The notes under the pieces were generated by a model. The model had not been told where the DNA came from, searched no databases, and saw nothing but the letters and a program-made list of their open reading frames with translations. Of a DNA stretch of 64,000 nt, positions 21,244-35,180 are shown piece by piece (positions within the stretch are counted from its first letter, which is position 1; every line of letters starts with the position of its first letter). Source of the DNA: Anniella stebbinsi (taxonomy: Eukaryota; Chordata; Lepidosauria; Squamata; Anniellidae); NCBI GenBank assembly GCA_029215795.1, contig JARDYH010000001.1:356586154-356650153 (forward strand), in the 5' to 3' direction. The translations under genes and the position numbers were made by a program.

Positions 21244-21482
21244 TTATATGTTTATTACATTTCCATCCCGCCTTTTTCCTCTTGCAAGGTACTCAAGGTG
21301 GCTTATATGGTCCTCCTCCTCCTCTCCATTTTATCCTCACAAGAACTCTGTGGGGTAAGTTAGGCTGAGAGTCTGTGACTGGCCCAAAGGCACCCAGTGA
21401 GCTTCATTGTCAAGTGGGGACTAGAATCCGGATCTCCCAAGTCCCAGTCCAACACTCTAACCACTATACCACATTGGCTCTC
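21244..21482 (-). mobile_element. CORE-SINE/MIR-like element, minus strand
   Basis: The minus strand starts with a tRNA-like head (GTGGTATAGTGGTTAGAGTG, then GGACTTGGGAGATCCGGATT), a CORE segment matching GACTGGCCCAAAGGCACCCA on the plus strand, and an L2-like 3' tail around CCACCTTGAGTACC. Confidence 0.72.
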
Positions 21483-24420
<2,938 letters not shown>

Positions 24421-24729
24421 CTAAAAAACAAAACAAAACAGCAAAGACACAGTACAGGTACAAATCAATGCAGAATTAAGTCATAATTGATTAAGTATAG
24501 CAATTACAGCACATCAGACTGGTTGGTTTTATGGACTTGCTGTCTTTAAGTGAATAATGATTTTTTTAAGCTAACCATTAAGGAAGTAAAATTGAAATTT
24601 ATGCTATTTTAAGCTTCCATACTGTCAAGTCACTATATTGGACACAATCCACCCAAAAAGTCTCTTGCATAAGCTTCAATGGAATATATGAATGGGAATG
24701 TGCAAATGTCACGGTCCAAGATCATGGTC

Positions 24730-24870
24730 TGAAGGTGCATGAAGCAGCAAACTTAGTAAAGCTAAGTAGGACTGGGGGTAGTTAACACCTTGACAGGAAT
24801 CCAGTATACACTGCCTAGACTGACATAGGAAAAAAAAGGTGGGGTATAAATGTAGTAGAAAAAATGGTTT
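24730..24870 (+). mobile_element. Possible 5S rRNA-derived SINE
   Basis: TAAAGCTAAGTAGGACTGGG resembles the internal promoter part of 5S rRNA genes and is followed by GCCTAGACTGACATAGG and a GGTGGGGTATAAATGTAG tail. Degenerate; the assignment rests on short similarity. Confidence 0.42.
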
Positions 24871-26544
24871 TAATAACTGAATCATCGTACAGATGAGTGA
24901 CCATTGGCAGCCATTAGATATAGTCTATTTATTTACTTATTTAATACAGTAGCTCCCTAATTCAACAAAAGTTGAGTAGCAAAATTTTGCTGTGAAAATA
25001 GATCCCTAAAGCTATGGCTAAATAGGCGAAAGAAATAATGCCTTTCAGTCATTCTGCGAACGCAGGAGTTTGGTGTCATCAGTTCTTGACAGACAGTTAA
25101 CTCACAAGAGAAAACTGCTTGAGAATGTAGGTTAGCCAAGATTCATAGATACTGACAGCTTATCATGGTAGAATTTGAGGTCTCTCTTTCAGTTAGCATT
25201 GCTGAGGATATTTTCTGGGATTTGTTTTGTTTCATTTAAATGTGTTAATGTTTCCAATGTTTTCTATGTTTAAACCACAGGCCGATCAGTTTTTTTAAAA
25301 AATAAACCTATTTCTGTCGACCGAAGAATGATTGCATATTATATTATATATTATATTATATTTTTAGAACATAAATATTAAAACATAAGCAAAACTCTCT
25401 CATAGGAGAGAATAGCCTGACGAACCAGCAGAGAAAACATGGGCGATCAATCTTTTTATTTATTTTATTTCATTTAAAAGGATTAATAAGCCACCTTTTA
25501 GGGAAAGCCCCCTAAGACAGTACACAACAAAATGATAAAACTGATAAAACAATGATAAAATAAACAAAATAAAAGATCAAAATTAGGAATTAAAACCATA
25601 TAGCACTGTATACTATTTATTAATCTCACTCTAAAAATCTATTAAATTTGGTAGATAAGGAATATGAATTAAAAATATGAAGTCAGATTATGAGCTGTTA
25701 TTAATGCTTTTACTCAAATATTTCATCACAAAGCGAAAAGAAACAAGTGGGCGAGTTAATTTGAACAGAAAAAATGTAAGTGTAAAAAAGCCAAAGGGGG
25801 GAAAAGCCAACCCTTAGTCATCTGCCTATGACAACTTTGGCCAAATTTGCTGATAACTTGTAGCTGTTTCATATAGCTGAAATACCTGTTTTAATGCCTG
25901 TCTATTCCCCAACAACCCTCCTTCAATGACACAAGCCAATCCACATATCTCAAGCCACTTCATTTTACATTTTCCCTACAGCAGCCATTGGACATAAGAG
26001 TGATTTATGCCATGCTGACCTGAATTCCTTTAGTAACTTCCAAAGATACAGTCTGGGGCTATAACCCTATGCACATTTACCTGGGAGCAAGACCCACTGA
26101 AATCAGTAAACATACACAGGATCGCACTGTAAAGCTGGCTTCTTTGAGTATATTCCTCAAGGACTGAAGAGCTGTCATTGAACATTACAGTACCCACAAA
26201 CCAATTTGGCTACCCCTGGATTATAGAAGCAGTCTTGGGATCTTGTATATAAAATGACACATGCTACTGTGCCAAGGTAAATTAATTGAACAATTATTTA
26301 ACAGAACAATTATTCATCTAATTAAATATACTCTAGTTCATTGTGTTGATTTAATGGCAAACCAACGTATCTACAGAGGAAAATAAAGTGAGCAATTTGT
26401 ATATGAATTATACTGGGAAATTGTTTTCCTTCTAAAATGAAGGTACAAGCAAGCATACAGATAATGTTCTAAATTCTCAAAAGATATTTGAGAAACCAGG
26501 TGTTAAGACCCACTTCTTTATGAAAGCTTACTGCTCACACATAC
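24871..26544. other. Intron 4, mostly unassigned
   Basis: Contains an AT-rich patch at 25325-25365, a degenerate LINE tail near 25455-25565 and a family F fragment near 26048-26140. Confidence 0.45.
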
Positions 26545-26640
26545 CAAATAGTTTTCATCCTGAAAGGCGTAGTGCAATGTAGTAATCCACTGGCAATCTC
26601 CATTTACCAAAACATTTCTCTCTTCTCGGAAACAAGCTGT
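26545..26640 (-). CDS. CDC42BPB: CDC42BPB exon 4: helix C to hinge approach
   Basis: A 96-bp, 32-codon exon in phase 0, with a CTTTTAG acceptor and GTATGT donor. It encodes [15 protein letters not shown], containing the helix C glutamate that pairs with the catalytic lysine, then [15 protein letters not shown] leading into the hinge. The upstream intron is the one holding DIRS element 2, whose nearer end is about 620 bp away. Confidence 0.95.
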
Positions 26641-27047
26641 CTAAAAGTGGAATGAGAAAGAAGAGGTCTTGAAATATTCGACTAATCTTTGCAGAAAAAA
26701 CTATGGCTGCAAACATTTAAGTGAATTTTTTAATTTATAGATTAAAAAACACTAATTCTGCAGGGGGGAAACCACCCAGTATCGATGCCAAGGAACTTTT
26801 TTTTTTTACAACTTATCAAAACTACATTTCAAGCCAAGTTCAAAAGGAACTATAAAACTGAAATCTCTCATTTCACAAAAGGAAATACTTCTTTGATTAA
26901 AAAAACCATTAGGCATGCTTAACTGAACAATTGACACAGTAGGTCTGTTATTCCTTCTTTAAATATCCAGAAATGAAATAACTTCCCTCAACTAGCATAT
27001 GAAACATACAGATAATAGGTTAGCTGAAATCCATGGGTCATGATTTA

Positions 27048-27186
27048 GGGTGCAATCCTATGCATGTTTAGAAAGAAAAAAGTCTTGCAACTCTCAGCAT
27101 TCCTCCAGCCAGTGTGGCTGGCTGGCTGGCTGCTGGGAGTTGTAGGACATTTTCTGTCTAAACATGCATAGGATTGTGTTTTTAGT
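27048..27186. mobile_element. Foldback element, family D, copy 2
   Basis: GCAATCCTATGCATGTTTAG at the left is complementary to CTAAACATGCATAGGATTG at the right; a GGCT tandem run sits at the hinge. It ends 78 bp before DIRS element 2. Confidence 0.72.
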
Positions 27187-27263
27187 TTGTCCCACTGATT
27201 TCAATGGGAACTAAGCACAACCAGTTTAGGCTTGGATCTGCTCAATACCTTAAAATGGGAAAT

Positions 27264-27442
27264 ATGCAAGTTGCCTACCTGTAACTGTAGTTCTTCGAGT
27301 GGTCATCTGAGCAGTCACACACTATGGGCTCGTGCCGATGCCGAGCCTCACTTCGGAACTTCTAAAGCTTAGAAACTATTGGCGGGAACCCCTCCCCCCA
27401 CCGCCTTATCGCGCATGCCTGGGTTCCCGCCTACCTCAGTTC
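27264..27442. repeat. DIRS element 2 left inverted terminal repeat (3' end)
   Basis: Starts ATGCAAGTTGCCTACC. Its outer 60 bases closely resemble those of element 1 and are found in reverse complement at 27574-27632, with one evident difference. The inner part pairs perfectly with the right repeat. Confidence 0.9.
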
Positions 27443-27573
27443 CATGAGACCGCCTAAGCAGTCCCACGCCAAGGTAGTCCGCAGAATATCTAGTTACAAA
27501 GAATAAAACAGTGGCATGCCGATGTCACTCATAGACCCCTAACAGCGAGGTCTAGAGGGGACGGTGGGAGGGT

Positions 27574-27669
27574 TGTGTGACTGCACAGATGACCACTCGA
27601 AGAACTACAGTTACAGGTAGGCAACTTGCATTTCTTCTTCGTGGTCTCTGTGCATCACACACTATGGGC
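27574..27669. repeat. DIRS element 2 internal complementary region
   Basis: A head-to-tail junction of the complements of both element ends, as in element 1, and again just downstream of the recombinase stop (27719). The junction sequence GCATTTCTTCTTCG is the same in both elements. Confidence 0.88.
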
Positions 27670-27718
27670 GAGTAACCAGCAACACTTACCGGAGGAGGGT
27701 AGACTCGCTGATTGGATA

Positions 27719-30574
27719 TCATTGCAAGATCGAGGATAACACCGCTCGTCCAAAGCCAGCGTCCCTCTGTGCGCGAACATCCAACTTGTAATGCGTCACG
27801 AACGTGGAGGCAGAAGACCACGTGGCAGCCTTACATAGGTCTGGAATGGAAACACCCCTATCGAGCGCTGTAGACGTCGCCATCGCCCGTGTGGAGTGCG
27901 ATCTCAGTCCTGTTGGAATCTCCCTCTTAGCCAGTTCATAGCTGAGAGAGATGGCATGTACAATCCATTTGGCAAAGCGTTGGGTCGACACCGCCTGGCC
28001 CTTAGACTTTCCGCCATAGCAAACAAACAAACGCTGGGATTTCCGAAAATCCCGAGTCCTGTCTTTCTAGAAGGCCAGTGCCCTCCGAACATCGAGAGAG
28101 TGCAACTTTGAGCCGATGACGTCCGTGGCGCTCTGGAAAAAGGTAGGGAGAATGATGTCCTGGCTTATGTGAAATTGGGACAGTACTTTGGGCCTGAATC
28201 CCGGCCCCGGTCTGAGGACGACTTTGTCCCTGAAGAACTGTGTATATGGAGGGTCCACCATTAATGCGCAGAGCTCTGATGCCCTCCTCGCGGAGGTGAT
28301 AGCGACTAAGAACGCCACCTTAAGCGTCAATAGCCGCAGCCCCACCGTGGCCATAGGCTCGAATGGTCTGTCCGACAGCGCTGCCAGCACAACTGACAAA
28401 CTCCACTGCGGTACCAACGATCGCACCGGTGGGCGGAGATTCTGTAAGCCTTTTAGAAACCGTTTGGAGACCGGGTGAGAAAAAACAGAGTGGCCCTGTA
28501 TAAGGTCATGTTCAGATGAAATAGCTGCCATGTAGACTTTTACAGCCGACTGTTGCAACCCCGCCTCGTGGAGGGTCACCAGGAACGACAGGATCAGCCC
28601 AATATCACAAGAAAAGGGGGATGCGTTGTGCCCCTCGACAAAGGTTAGAAATTTTTTCCATTTCCTTGCATATGACTTCCGAGTGGATGGTCTCGTGGCT
28701 TCCCTGAGGATGGTGCGTACGGAGTTTGGTAAGTCTAGGTGTTGCCACCGCACCGGATGCGCCACGCCGTCAGTTTCAGTTTTCCTATACTCGGGTGCTG
28801 TGTCTGCCCTTCGTCCGTCGTTAACAGGTCCCTTGTCCTTGGCAAGTGCATATATTCCCCTGCTGCTAGGCGAAGGAGCGGGGCGAACCACGCTTGTCTC
28901 GGCCACCACGGGGTAACCAGTATGGCGTCCGTCTCCCTGAGCTGCAGTCTCGATACCACCCTGGAGAGTAGAGGGAAGGGCGGGAAAGCATAAACAAGAC
29001 CCGGGCCCCACGACGTGTTTAGCGCATCTCCGAGGGAGCCTTCTCCTGCTCCTGCCCTGGAGTAAAAACTCTTGCACACAGCATTGTCCGCAGATGCGAA
29101 CACATCCACTCTCGGGGTTCCCCACCTGCTGAACAGAAGTGAGACGGCATGTGGAGAGAGAGCCCACTCGTGAGAACTTGAGAAATTCCGACTGAGCTCG
29201 TCTGCGCGTATGTTGTCCGCGCCTGCTATATGGATCGCAGATAGTCTGATCCCGTGACAGATCGCCCAATCGAAAATGAGTAGCGTGAGGTCGAGTAGTC
29301 TTCTGGACCTCGTTCCTCCTTGCTTGTTTATGTACCAGACCACCGAGGTGTTGTCCGACACAATCCTGACGTGGTGGTCTGATACGTGCGCCTTGAAGGC
29401 TAACAAAGCTTTCCGGACTGCCAACAGCTCTAAGAAGTTTATGTGGTGTTTCTTGTCTTTGGTAGACCACTCCTCTTGCGCAGAGAGATGATCGCAGTGT
29501 GCCCCCCACCCCAGGAGCGATGCATCCGAGGTTATTGTTCGGGAAGGGGGCGCGTCTTGAAAGGGAAGTCCCATTTCCAAGTTTTCCTGGACAGTCCACC
29601 AACGAATTGACTGGCGCAGGCGACCTGGTATAACTACCCTCATAGTGTTCTTGTGACACAAAGGGTCGAACACGGATAGTAGGAATGTTTGTAGAGGCCT
29701 CATTCTTAGACGGGCCCACCGCACCACATAAACCGTGGAAGCCATGAGACCCAGTAGTTTCTGTAAGGTCAAGACCCTGTGGGACCGTGAGTCTAGGACC
29801 TTTTGGGCCAACTGGTGAAGTCGTCCGCATCTCTCCTTGGGAAGAAATGCCCTTCCGCCTCTCGAGTCGAGGCGTGCGCCTACGAACTGTATAGTCTGTG
29901 TTGGTTGAAGAACGGATTTTTCCATATTTACAATGAGACCCAACGAACTCAGCAGGGTTGTAACTGCCACAACGTCCGCGTTCGCCTGCGACTTGGACGG
30001 GGAGACGATCAGCCAATCGTCCAAGTAAGGGTAAAGCTCTACTCCCAGGGAACGGAGATAAGCGCATACTGCTGCCATGCATTTCGTGAACACCCTGGGA
30101 GCAGTCTTCAACCCGAATGGGAGGACGTTGAACTGAAATATGTCTGTGCCTATGATGAAACGTAGGAAGCGTTGGTGCGGTTGGTAGATAGGAATATGGA
30201 AGTAGGCATCCTTTAGGTCTACAAGAGTAAACCACACATTCTTCCGAAGCAGCGGTAGGACTGTGCCCAGGGTTATCATTCTGAATTTGATGGTCGACAG
30301 AAACTCGTTTAGCAGTCTCAAATCTAGTATGGGGCGTAGTCCGCCATCCTTCTTTGGGACTGTAAAGTATCGGGAGTAGAATCCTCTGCTTGCTTCCGAG
30401 ATGGTTACACGCGTAATCGCCCCCTTCAAGAGCAGAGCTGATACTTCCTGCCGTAGGATCGCCGAAGTGGGGGTGAACTTCAGAGTTCCAGTTGGTGGGG
30501 GGCTGGCGAAATCGATACAGTACCCTCGAAGGATGATTTGCAGAACCCACCTGTCTGTAGTAATTTTTGTCCAT
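27719..30574 (-). pseudogene. DIRS element 2 tyrosine recombinase, interrupted by one in-frame stop
   Basis: The recombinase domain occupies roughly 28740-27719. A TAG at 28067-28069 interrupts the frame where element 1 has a Tyr codon, and the frame then resumes unchanged to its normal end. Catalytic residues remain on both sides: Arg in SARRASEL before the stop; SHSTRA and VTHYKLDV after it. Upstream of the domain the same frame is open for a further 600 or so codons beneath the RT gene, up to the gag stop at 30641; that part resembles no known protein. Confidence 0.88.
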
Positions 30575-30618
30575 ATGTCGTAGAACGGCCGCAGCCTGCT
30601 GCGGAACTGGGTGGACAA
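28735..30618 (-). CDS. DIRS element 2 reverse transcriptase, RNase H and Dam-like methyltransferase
   Basis: Intact frame, 627 codons counted from a TTG at 30618; it is also open upstream to at least about 30750, overlapping the gag end in the +1 frame. It shows VPKKDGGLRPILDLR, LKDAYFHI, YLDD at 198-201, RNase H motifs (SDAS, FLELL, SDNTSVVWY, RADELSR), and the methyltransferase-like region with YAFPPFPL. The first AUG lies inside the RT domain (30279), so initiation at AUG cannot give a full RT. Confidence 0.92.
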   Translation of the reverse strand: MSTQFRSRLRPFYDIWTKITTDRWVLQIILRGYCIDFASPPPTGTLKFTPTSAILRQEVSALLLKGAITRVTISEASRGFYSRYFTVPKKDGGLRPILDLRLLNEFLSTIKFRMITLGTVLPLLRKNVWFTLVDLKDAYFHIPIYQPHQRFLRFIIGTDIFQFNVLPFGLKTAPRVFTKCMAAVCAYLRSLGVELYPYLDDWLIVSPSKSQANADVVAVTTLLSSLGLIVNMEKSVLQPTQTIQFVGARLDSRGGRAFLPKERCGRLHQLAQKVLDSRSHRVLTLQKLLGLMASTVYVVRWARLRMRPLQTFLLSVFDPLCHKNTMRVVIPGRLRQSIRWWTVQENLEMGLPFQDAPPSRTITSDASLLGWGAHCDHLSAQEEWSTKDKKHHINFLELLAVRKALLAFKAHVSDHHVRIVSDNTSVVWYINKQGGTRSRRLLDLTLLIFDWAICHGIRLSAIHIAGADNIRADELSRNFSSSHEWALSPHAVSLLFSRWGTPRVDVFASADNAVCKSFYSRAGAGEGSLGDALNTSWGPGLVYAFPPFPLLSRVVSRLQLRETDAILVTPWWPRQAWFAPLLRLAAGEYMHLPRTRDLLTTDEGQTQHPSIGKLKLTAWRIRCGGNT

Positions 30619-30640
30619 CTGATGGGGTGCCAGAAGCGAG

Positions 30641-32803
30641 TCAAAGCCGTTGCTTTGGGTTGGATTCTTGCCGGGTACGGTGCTGTCTGTTCTTGTATTG
30701 AGAAAACGGCCGTGGCTGACGGAATGGCTGGTATGACGGTTGAAATCGTGGCTGTTGTTGTTGCTGTTGTTGGTGACGAAAAGGCGTATGGCGTTGCGGG
30801 TAGAACTGCTGGCGTGGCCAGCGCCTCGGGCGATAGGATGAGGAAGGCGTTTGTTGGTAAAACCCCATTTTCTTGGCAGTCACGCGTGCCTTCTGAATGG
30901 TATCCATTTGCGTGTCCGTGGTTGCATTAAAAAGTCCTTCCCCATCAAACGGGAGATCTTCTATGCGCGACTTCGATTCCTGTGGTAGGCTTGAAGAGCG
31001 CAACCACGCATGCCTGCGCAATGCCACTGACGCCACCATAGATTTCGCCAGGCAGTCAGTCATGTGCCGGGCCGAGCTAAGCTCCTGTTTTGCGAGTGCG
31101 ACGGCTTCTTGCTGGAAGATCTGCGCCGCCGGCTGGATATCATCTGGGAGATGTTTATGAAGGGTTGCCACCTTATCCCAAATGAAGAGGTGATATCTGG
31201 CCATGAGGGCTTGGTAATTTGCAATTTTTACAGCCAACGCCGCAGACGAGTACACTCGCCTTCCGAAAGCGTCGAGCTTATGGCCCTCCTTGTCAACCGG
31301 TGCTGTTTGAGATCTAGAGGATCTTCCTTGTGCCGACTCCACGATCATTGAGTTCGGTTTGGGATGCTGTAGGAGAAAACCCGCATCCTTCTCCTGGAGT
31401 TTGTACAGCGCGTCCACGCGCTTGGAAACTGGACCCGTCGTTGCCGGTGAGTGCCATGATTCCCGTAGCGTACGCAGTAGCGTGGGCAGTAGGGGCATAG
31501 CTAACGGGGAACTGGACTCCCCGTACATCACGTCGTACGCTACATCAGATTCAGGAGTGTCCGAGTCCGGTACCTCGATTCCCAGGGATTGCGCCAGGCG
31601 TTGCATCTGATCGAGGAAGGTAACCACTTCCACAGATGGAGATGCCCGCTTGTCGGTTCCCACTTCCTCTGGCGGAGGCGGCGATGCCGGCGGTGCCCTG
31701 TCCGACGCGTTGGAGGAATCCGAGGCGTAGTCCTCCTCCGAAGGTGATCGTGGCGCCCTAATTTCCATGGCTCCCAGGGGTGGAGGCATTGGTTCCTGCC
31801 TTGGTTCGGCGTGTTACGGCGCCGAAACAGTCGCCGATGGAGGGCGTCTGGGTGGTAATGGTGGTACAAACATGGGCTCCGTCTCCTCCAATCTCTTTCC
31901 CGTGTACTGGTCAAATAAAGGCTTCCTCGGGAGAGCTGGTGCTTGGGAGGACCACGACCGTACGGATCGCGAGGACCTCCGGTCCCATTCCTCTTCCGGT
32001 ACCGGAGCGTATGGGAGTACATCTGTTGTTGCGAACGGTAGCGGGGAGCCAAGCGGCGTTTCCGAGGAGAGCGGGTCGAAGGGGAAGTCACCCGACTCCG
32101 ACCTGAGCGGCGAGCCCATGGTCAACACTTTGGTGCCACGCGGTGGTTGGAGACCCGTCGTCGATGTCGGAAGTTTACGTGCCTTCGGTACCGACGATTG
32201 TAAAACCTCACGCGTCGGTACCGGCGTTGTCGGTGTCGATGGCCACTCGATCGGTATCGATACCGACGCCGATGGGGATAGTAGATGTCCAGCCATCGGT
32301 ACCGGTGAAGCCGTCGGTACCGAAGATGCTTTCGACGCGTGTCTGTCTTTCGTGGAAGCATGGCTTGTCGGCGTCGGCAGGCTGTGTTTCGGAGTCGACG
32401 GCGCCTTTTGCTTGGTCTTCTTTTTGAGACGCTTTCCCTCATCCTCTGTCTTCTGGTCTTTCCTTGGCCGCTTCACCTTGCCCACGTCGGTGGGAAGGGA
32501 GGGCTTGGTCTTTTTTGGGCGGGAGCTCGCCTCAGCCGAGGTCGAGTGAACAGGCGTCGGTACCGCCTTCGGTGCCGGGCCCGGTTTCGGGGTCGGAATA
32601 TCGACCGTTTCCAGCGCTTGCTTCCAGAGTAGCGCCCGGAGCTTGTTCGCCCTGTTCTTCCGCGTTTGCCTGGAGAAATTGAGGCAATGCGGGCAAGTGT
32701 CTACAATATGGGCTTCCCCTAGGCACAGGAGGCACTTCGTGTGCCCATCCGACAACGTTAGCTTCGCCCGACATCCAGAACAGTTTTTAAACAAAGACGC
32801 CAT
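30641..32803 (-). pseudogene. DIRS element 2 gag, interrupted by one in-frame stop
   Basis: An ATG at 32803 opens 329 codons up to TAA at 31814-31816; the same frame then stays open to a TGA at 30641-30643. The break is therefore a single nonsense codon with no frame change. The N-terminal Cys/His module (CSGCRA, CLLCLGEAHIVDTC) and the C-terminal block (QHPKPNSMIVESAQGRS, EDLPFDGEGLFN) match element 1. The extreme C-terminus is Gln-rich. It could be a recent inactivating change, or a stop suppressed during translation, though the first is simpler. Confidence 0.9.
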
Positions 32804-32929
32804 TTTGCGGAGTCAGACGGCGGGAAAAAAAACCCCAGAAGAACTGTGGGGAAGGGAAGTTGGTTGCGTCCCCTGAGGACCCCCTCGAGGCAACGCTGCC
32901 CAAGGCGGGCTAGCGAATACTATATAGTC

Positions 32930-32932
<3 letters not shown>

Positions 32933-32973
<41 letters not shown>

Positions 32974-33047
32974 AGATAGAATATGAAGAAGAATAAGTTT
33001 AACCAGAAATTATAGTTTTAATTTAATTTAAATTTTTTTTTTTTTTT
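32933..33047. repeat. (AT)n microsatellite and T run in the DIRS element 2 leader
   Basis: About 17 AT units (32933-32968) and an 18-base T tract near 33030-33047 lie between the gag start and the right inverted repeat. Element 1 has an A/T tract in the corresponding position (14848-14880) but no AT repeat. Confidence 0.85.
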
Positions 33048-33194
33048 ATAGAAACGATAGAGAAGAACGACAGAAGAAGAAATCGGAGAAAGAAGAAGAA
33101 GAAGAAGAAGAAAGTTGGAAAAATATATAGAAATCTAAGCCAACGAACGGTCAGAGAAGTCCTTAGTGAGGCAACCAGCAAGGCGGTCGAAGAA

Positions 33195-33345
33195 GAACTG
33201 AGGTAGGCGGGAACCCAGGCATGCGCGATAAGGCGGTGGGGGGAGGGGTTCCCGCCAATAGTTTCTAAGCTTTAGAAGTTCCGAAGTGAGGCTCGGCATC
33301 GGCACGAGCCCATAGTGTGTGATGCACAGAGACCACGAAGAAGAA
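33195..33345. repeat. DIRS element 2 right inverted terminal repeat (5' end)
   Basis: Reverse complement of the left repeat from CACACACTATGGG inward to GAACTGAGG with no mismatch seen over about 127 bases. The outer 35 bases differ from the left end and match the second half of the internal complementary region. The outer end GAAGAAGAA is the same as in element 1. Confidence 0.9.
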
Positions 33346-33774
33346 CTATAACTTATCCAGTCATACTTCAAAGCAAATTCCTGGAGGGCAGGTCCAAGAA
33401 GTTGGTGCAGGGGGGTCTCTGCTGCAGGGGGTCTCCTTTTGAGGCCAGTGGCATGTGAGGTGCTACAACAGTCCATCTTGTCTCTCACACTTTTGGCTAC
33501 CTAGAGATTTTGGCTGAATTTTCTCCAGCAAGATGATGATGATGATCAGTTCTTCATGTTTTTCAATCAGATGTCGGCAAGGCAACAGAAACCCTGAACC
33601 AATGTGTGAGGATTGTGAGGGACTGGACATTGTTGTAACAAATTGAAGTCTAGGTAGCCAGGTCTCAGTTTACATTGGATTAAGTTATACTCCTCCATTA
33701 GACACAGATTAGCATCTTGGGACTGCACCTTGAACCAGATGCTGCTTCTAGATTCTCAAGTGATGGTAGTGACT

Positions 33775-33872
33775 AAAGCTGCACTCCTATACACACTTAC
33801 CTAGGAGTAAGTCCCATTGAACTCAATGAGATTTACTTCTGAGTAGACATGTATAGGATTGCACTATAAAAG
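33775..33872. repeat. Short interspersed repeat, family F
   Basis: GAGTAAGTCCCATTGAACTC and TGAGTAGACATGTATAGGAT form the body of a common short repeat; related pieces occur at 26048-26140 and 52015-52060. Class not determined. Confidence 0.5.
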
Positions 33873-34051
33873 GACTTTTTTAAAAATCAGTTTAGACTGG
33901 TGCATAATTTACACCTTTCCAAGAGAAGACAGATTAGGCCGCTGTTATTCACACCCCTGTAATTTGTAGATTAGACTAGTGTAATGAAGTTTATATGGAA
34001 TTAGCCTTGAAAAGTGCCTGGAAACATCCATTGATCCAAGATGCTACTGCC

Positions 34052-34361
34052 TAGGCTGACCATATGAAAAGGAGGACAGGGCTCCTGTAACTTTAACAGT
34101 TGTAGAGAAAAGGGAATTTCAGCCAGTGTCATTTGTATGCAATTAGTCCCTGGTGAAATTCCCTCTTCATCACAACAGTTAAAGTTGCAGGCACTATATT
34201 GGAGTGACCATATACAAAAGAAGGCAGGGCCCCTGCAACTTTAACTGTTGTGAATTTCACCAGGAACTAATTGCATACAAATGACACTGGCTGAAATTGC
34301 CTTTTCTCTACAACTGTTAAAGTTACAGGAGCCCTGTCCTCCTTTTCATATGGTCAGCCTA
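34052..34361. mobile_element. hAT-type non-autonomous foldback element with 8-bp target duplication
   Basis: A 310-bp element with long terminal inverted repeats starting TAGGCTGACCATATGAAAAG, flanked by perfect direct repeats CTACTGCC (34044-34051 and 34362-34369). The two halves pair through most of their length around a centre near 34195. The 8-bp duplication is characteristic of hAT superfamily transposases; no transposase is encoded. Confidence 0.85.
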
Positions 34362-35035
34362 CTACTGCCACAATATTAATTGGACTGGACAGGCAGAAAA
34401 TATAACTCTGGTATTGTTCTACCTTCACTTTTTCTTCATTTCCAGGCCAGTTCAAGGTCCTGGTTCTTACCTTTAATCCCCTAAACAGGCAGGAACCTGG
34501 ATATTGTATGGACTGCTTTGTCTCAAATGTTCCCTCCCATACACTCCAATAAATATCAGAAGTCCTGCTCAACGTCCTCCAGTGGAGATGTATATTTTTC
34601 CAGGATTTCTGAACTGATCTGGGGAGGGGGCTTTTTTCCCAGGGGGTGGGGGGGAAATCCCTATAAGGAAGTTTTGGGAGGGAAATTCAAATATATGAAA
34701 TACTTATTTTCTTATATAACCCAAACTCACTTTACTACTTTAACTATATATAGAATGCATTATTTATAAATTGGCATATAAAATTGTACTATTTTGCATA
34801 TTTGTAACATTTACAGAGCAATATTATGCATATCTACTCAGAATTGCCAGCTAGATATAAGTTTACTACCTTCTGTGGGTCCTGCTTCAACCTTGATTTT
34901 TATTAAAACTTTCAGATATTTCCTGAGGCAACAGGTCTTTTTTCAGTTTCTGACCTTCCTCTTTCTAACCTTGATACTCTGTTCAGCTCTTGCTTATGTC
35001 TACTGTATACACAGGAATTATTCTCTGATGCTTAG

Positions 35036-35180
35036 ATCAGGATTCCCCTACCTGGTGACCTTCAGATGCTTTGGATTTCAACTCCCCTTAGCCTCAGGCA
35101 GTATGGCCAAGGATTAGAAAGGCTGAGAATTGCAGTTCAAAACATCTGGAGGGCATCAGATTGGGACATTCCTGAGTCGT
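35036..35180. mobile_element. Palindromic element, family E, copy 3
   Basis: Left arm ACCTGGTGACCTTCAGATGC, right arm CATCTGGAGGGCATCAGATT, with ATTTCAACTCCCCTTAGCC in between; an older, more diverged copy. Confidence 0.6.

Larger units (their letters stand above)
27264..33345 (-). mobile_element. DIRS-type retrotransposon, element 2, with two nonsense mutations
   Basis: A 6.1-kb element in intron 3, sense to the host gene, with the same layout as element 1. The proteins clearly align with those of element 1 but differ at a large fraction of positions, so it is a separate subfamily rather than a recent copy. The inner parts of its inverted repeats are identical to each other over about 127 bases. 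Gag and recombinase each contain a single in-frame stop. An AT repeat and a long T run (32933-33047) lie between the gag start and the right repeat. Confidence 0.93.

Noticed and set aside
31767..32549. 260-codon plus-strand frame opposite gag of element 2
   Set aside because: Antisense shadow of the gag gene with low-complexity composition and no motif.
27264..33345. Endogenous retrovirus or Ty3/copia-type LTR element
   Set aside because: The ends are inverted rather than direct repeats, there is no protease or DDE integrase, and a tyrosine recombinase is present, which defines DIRS-type elements.
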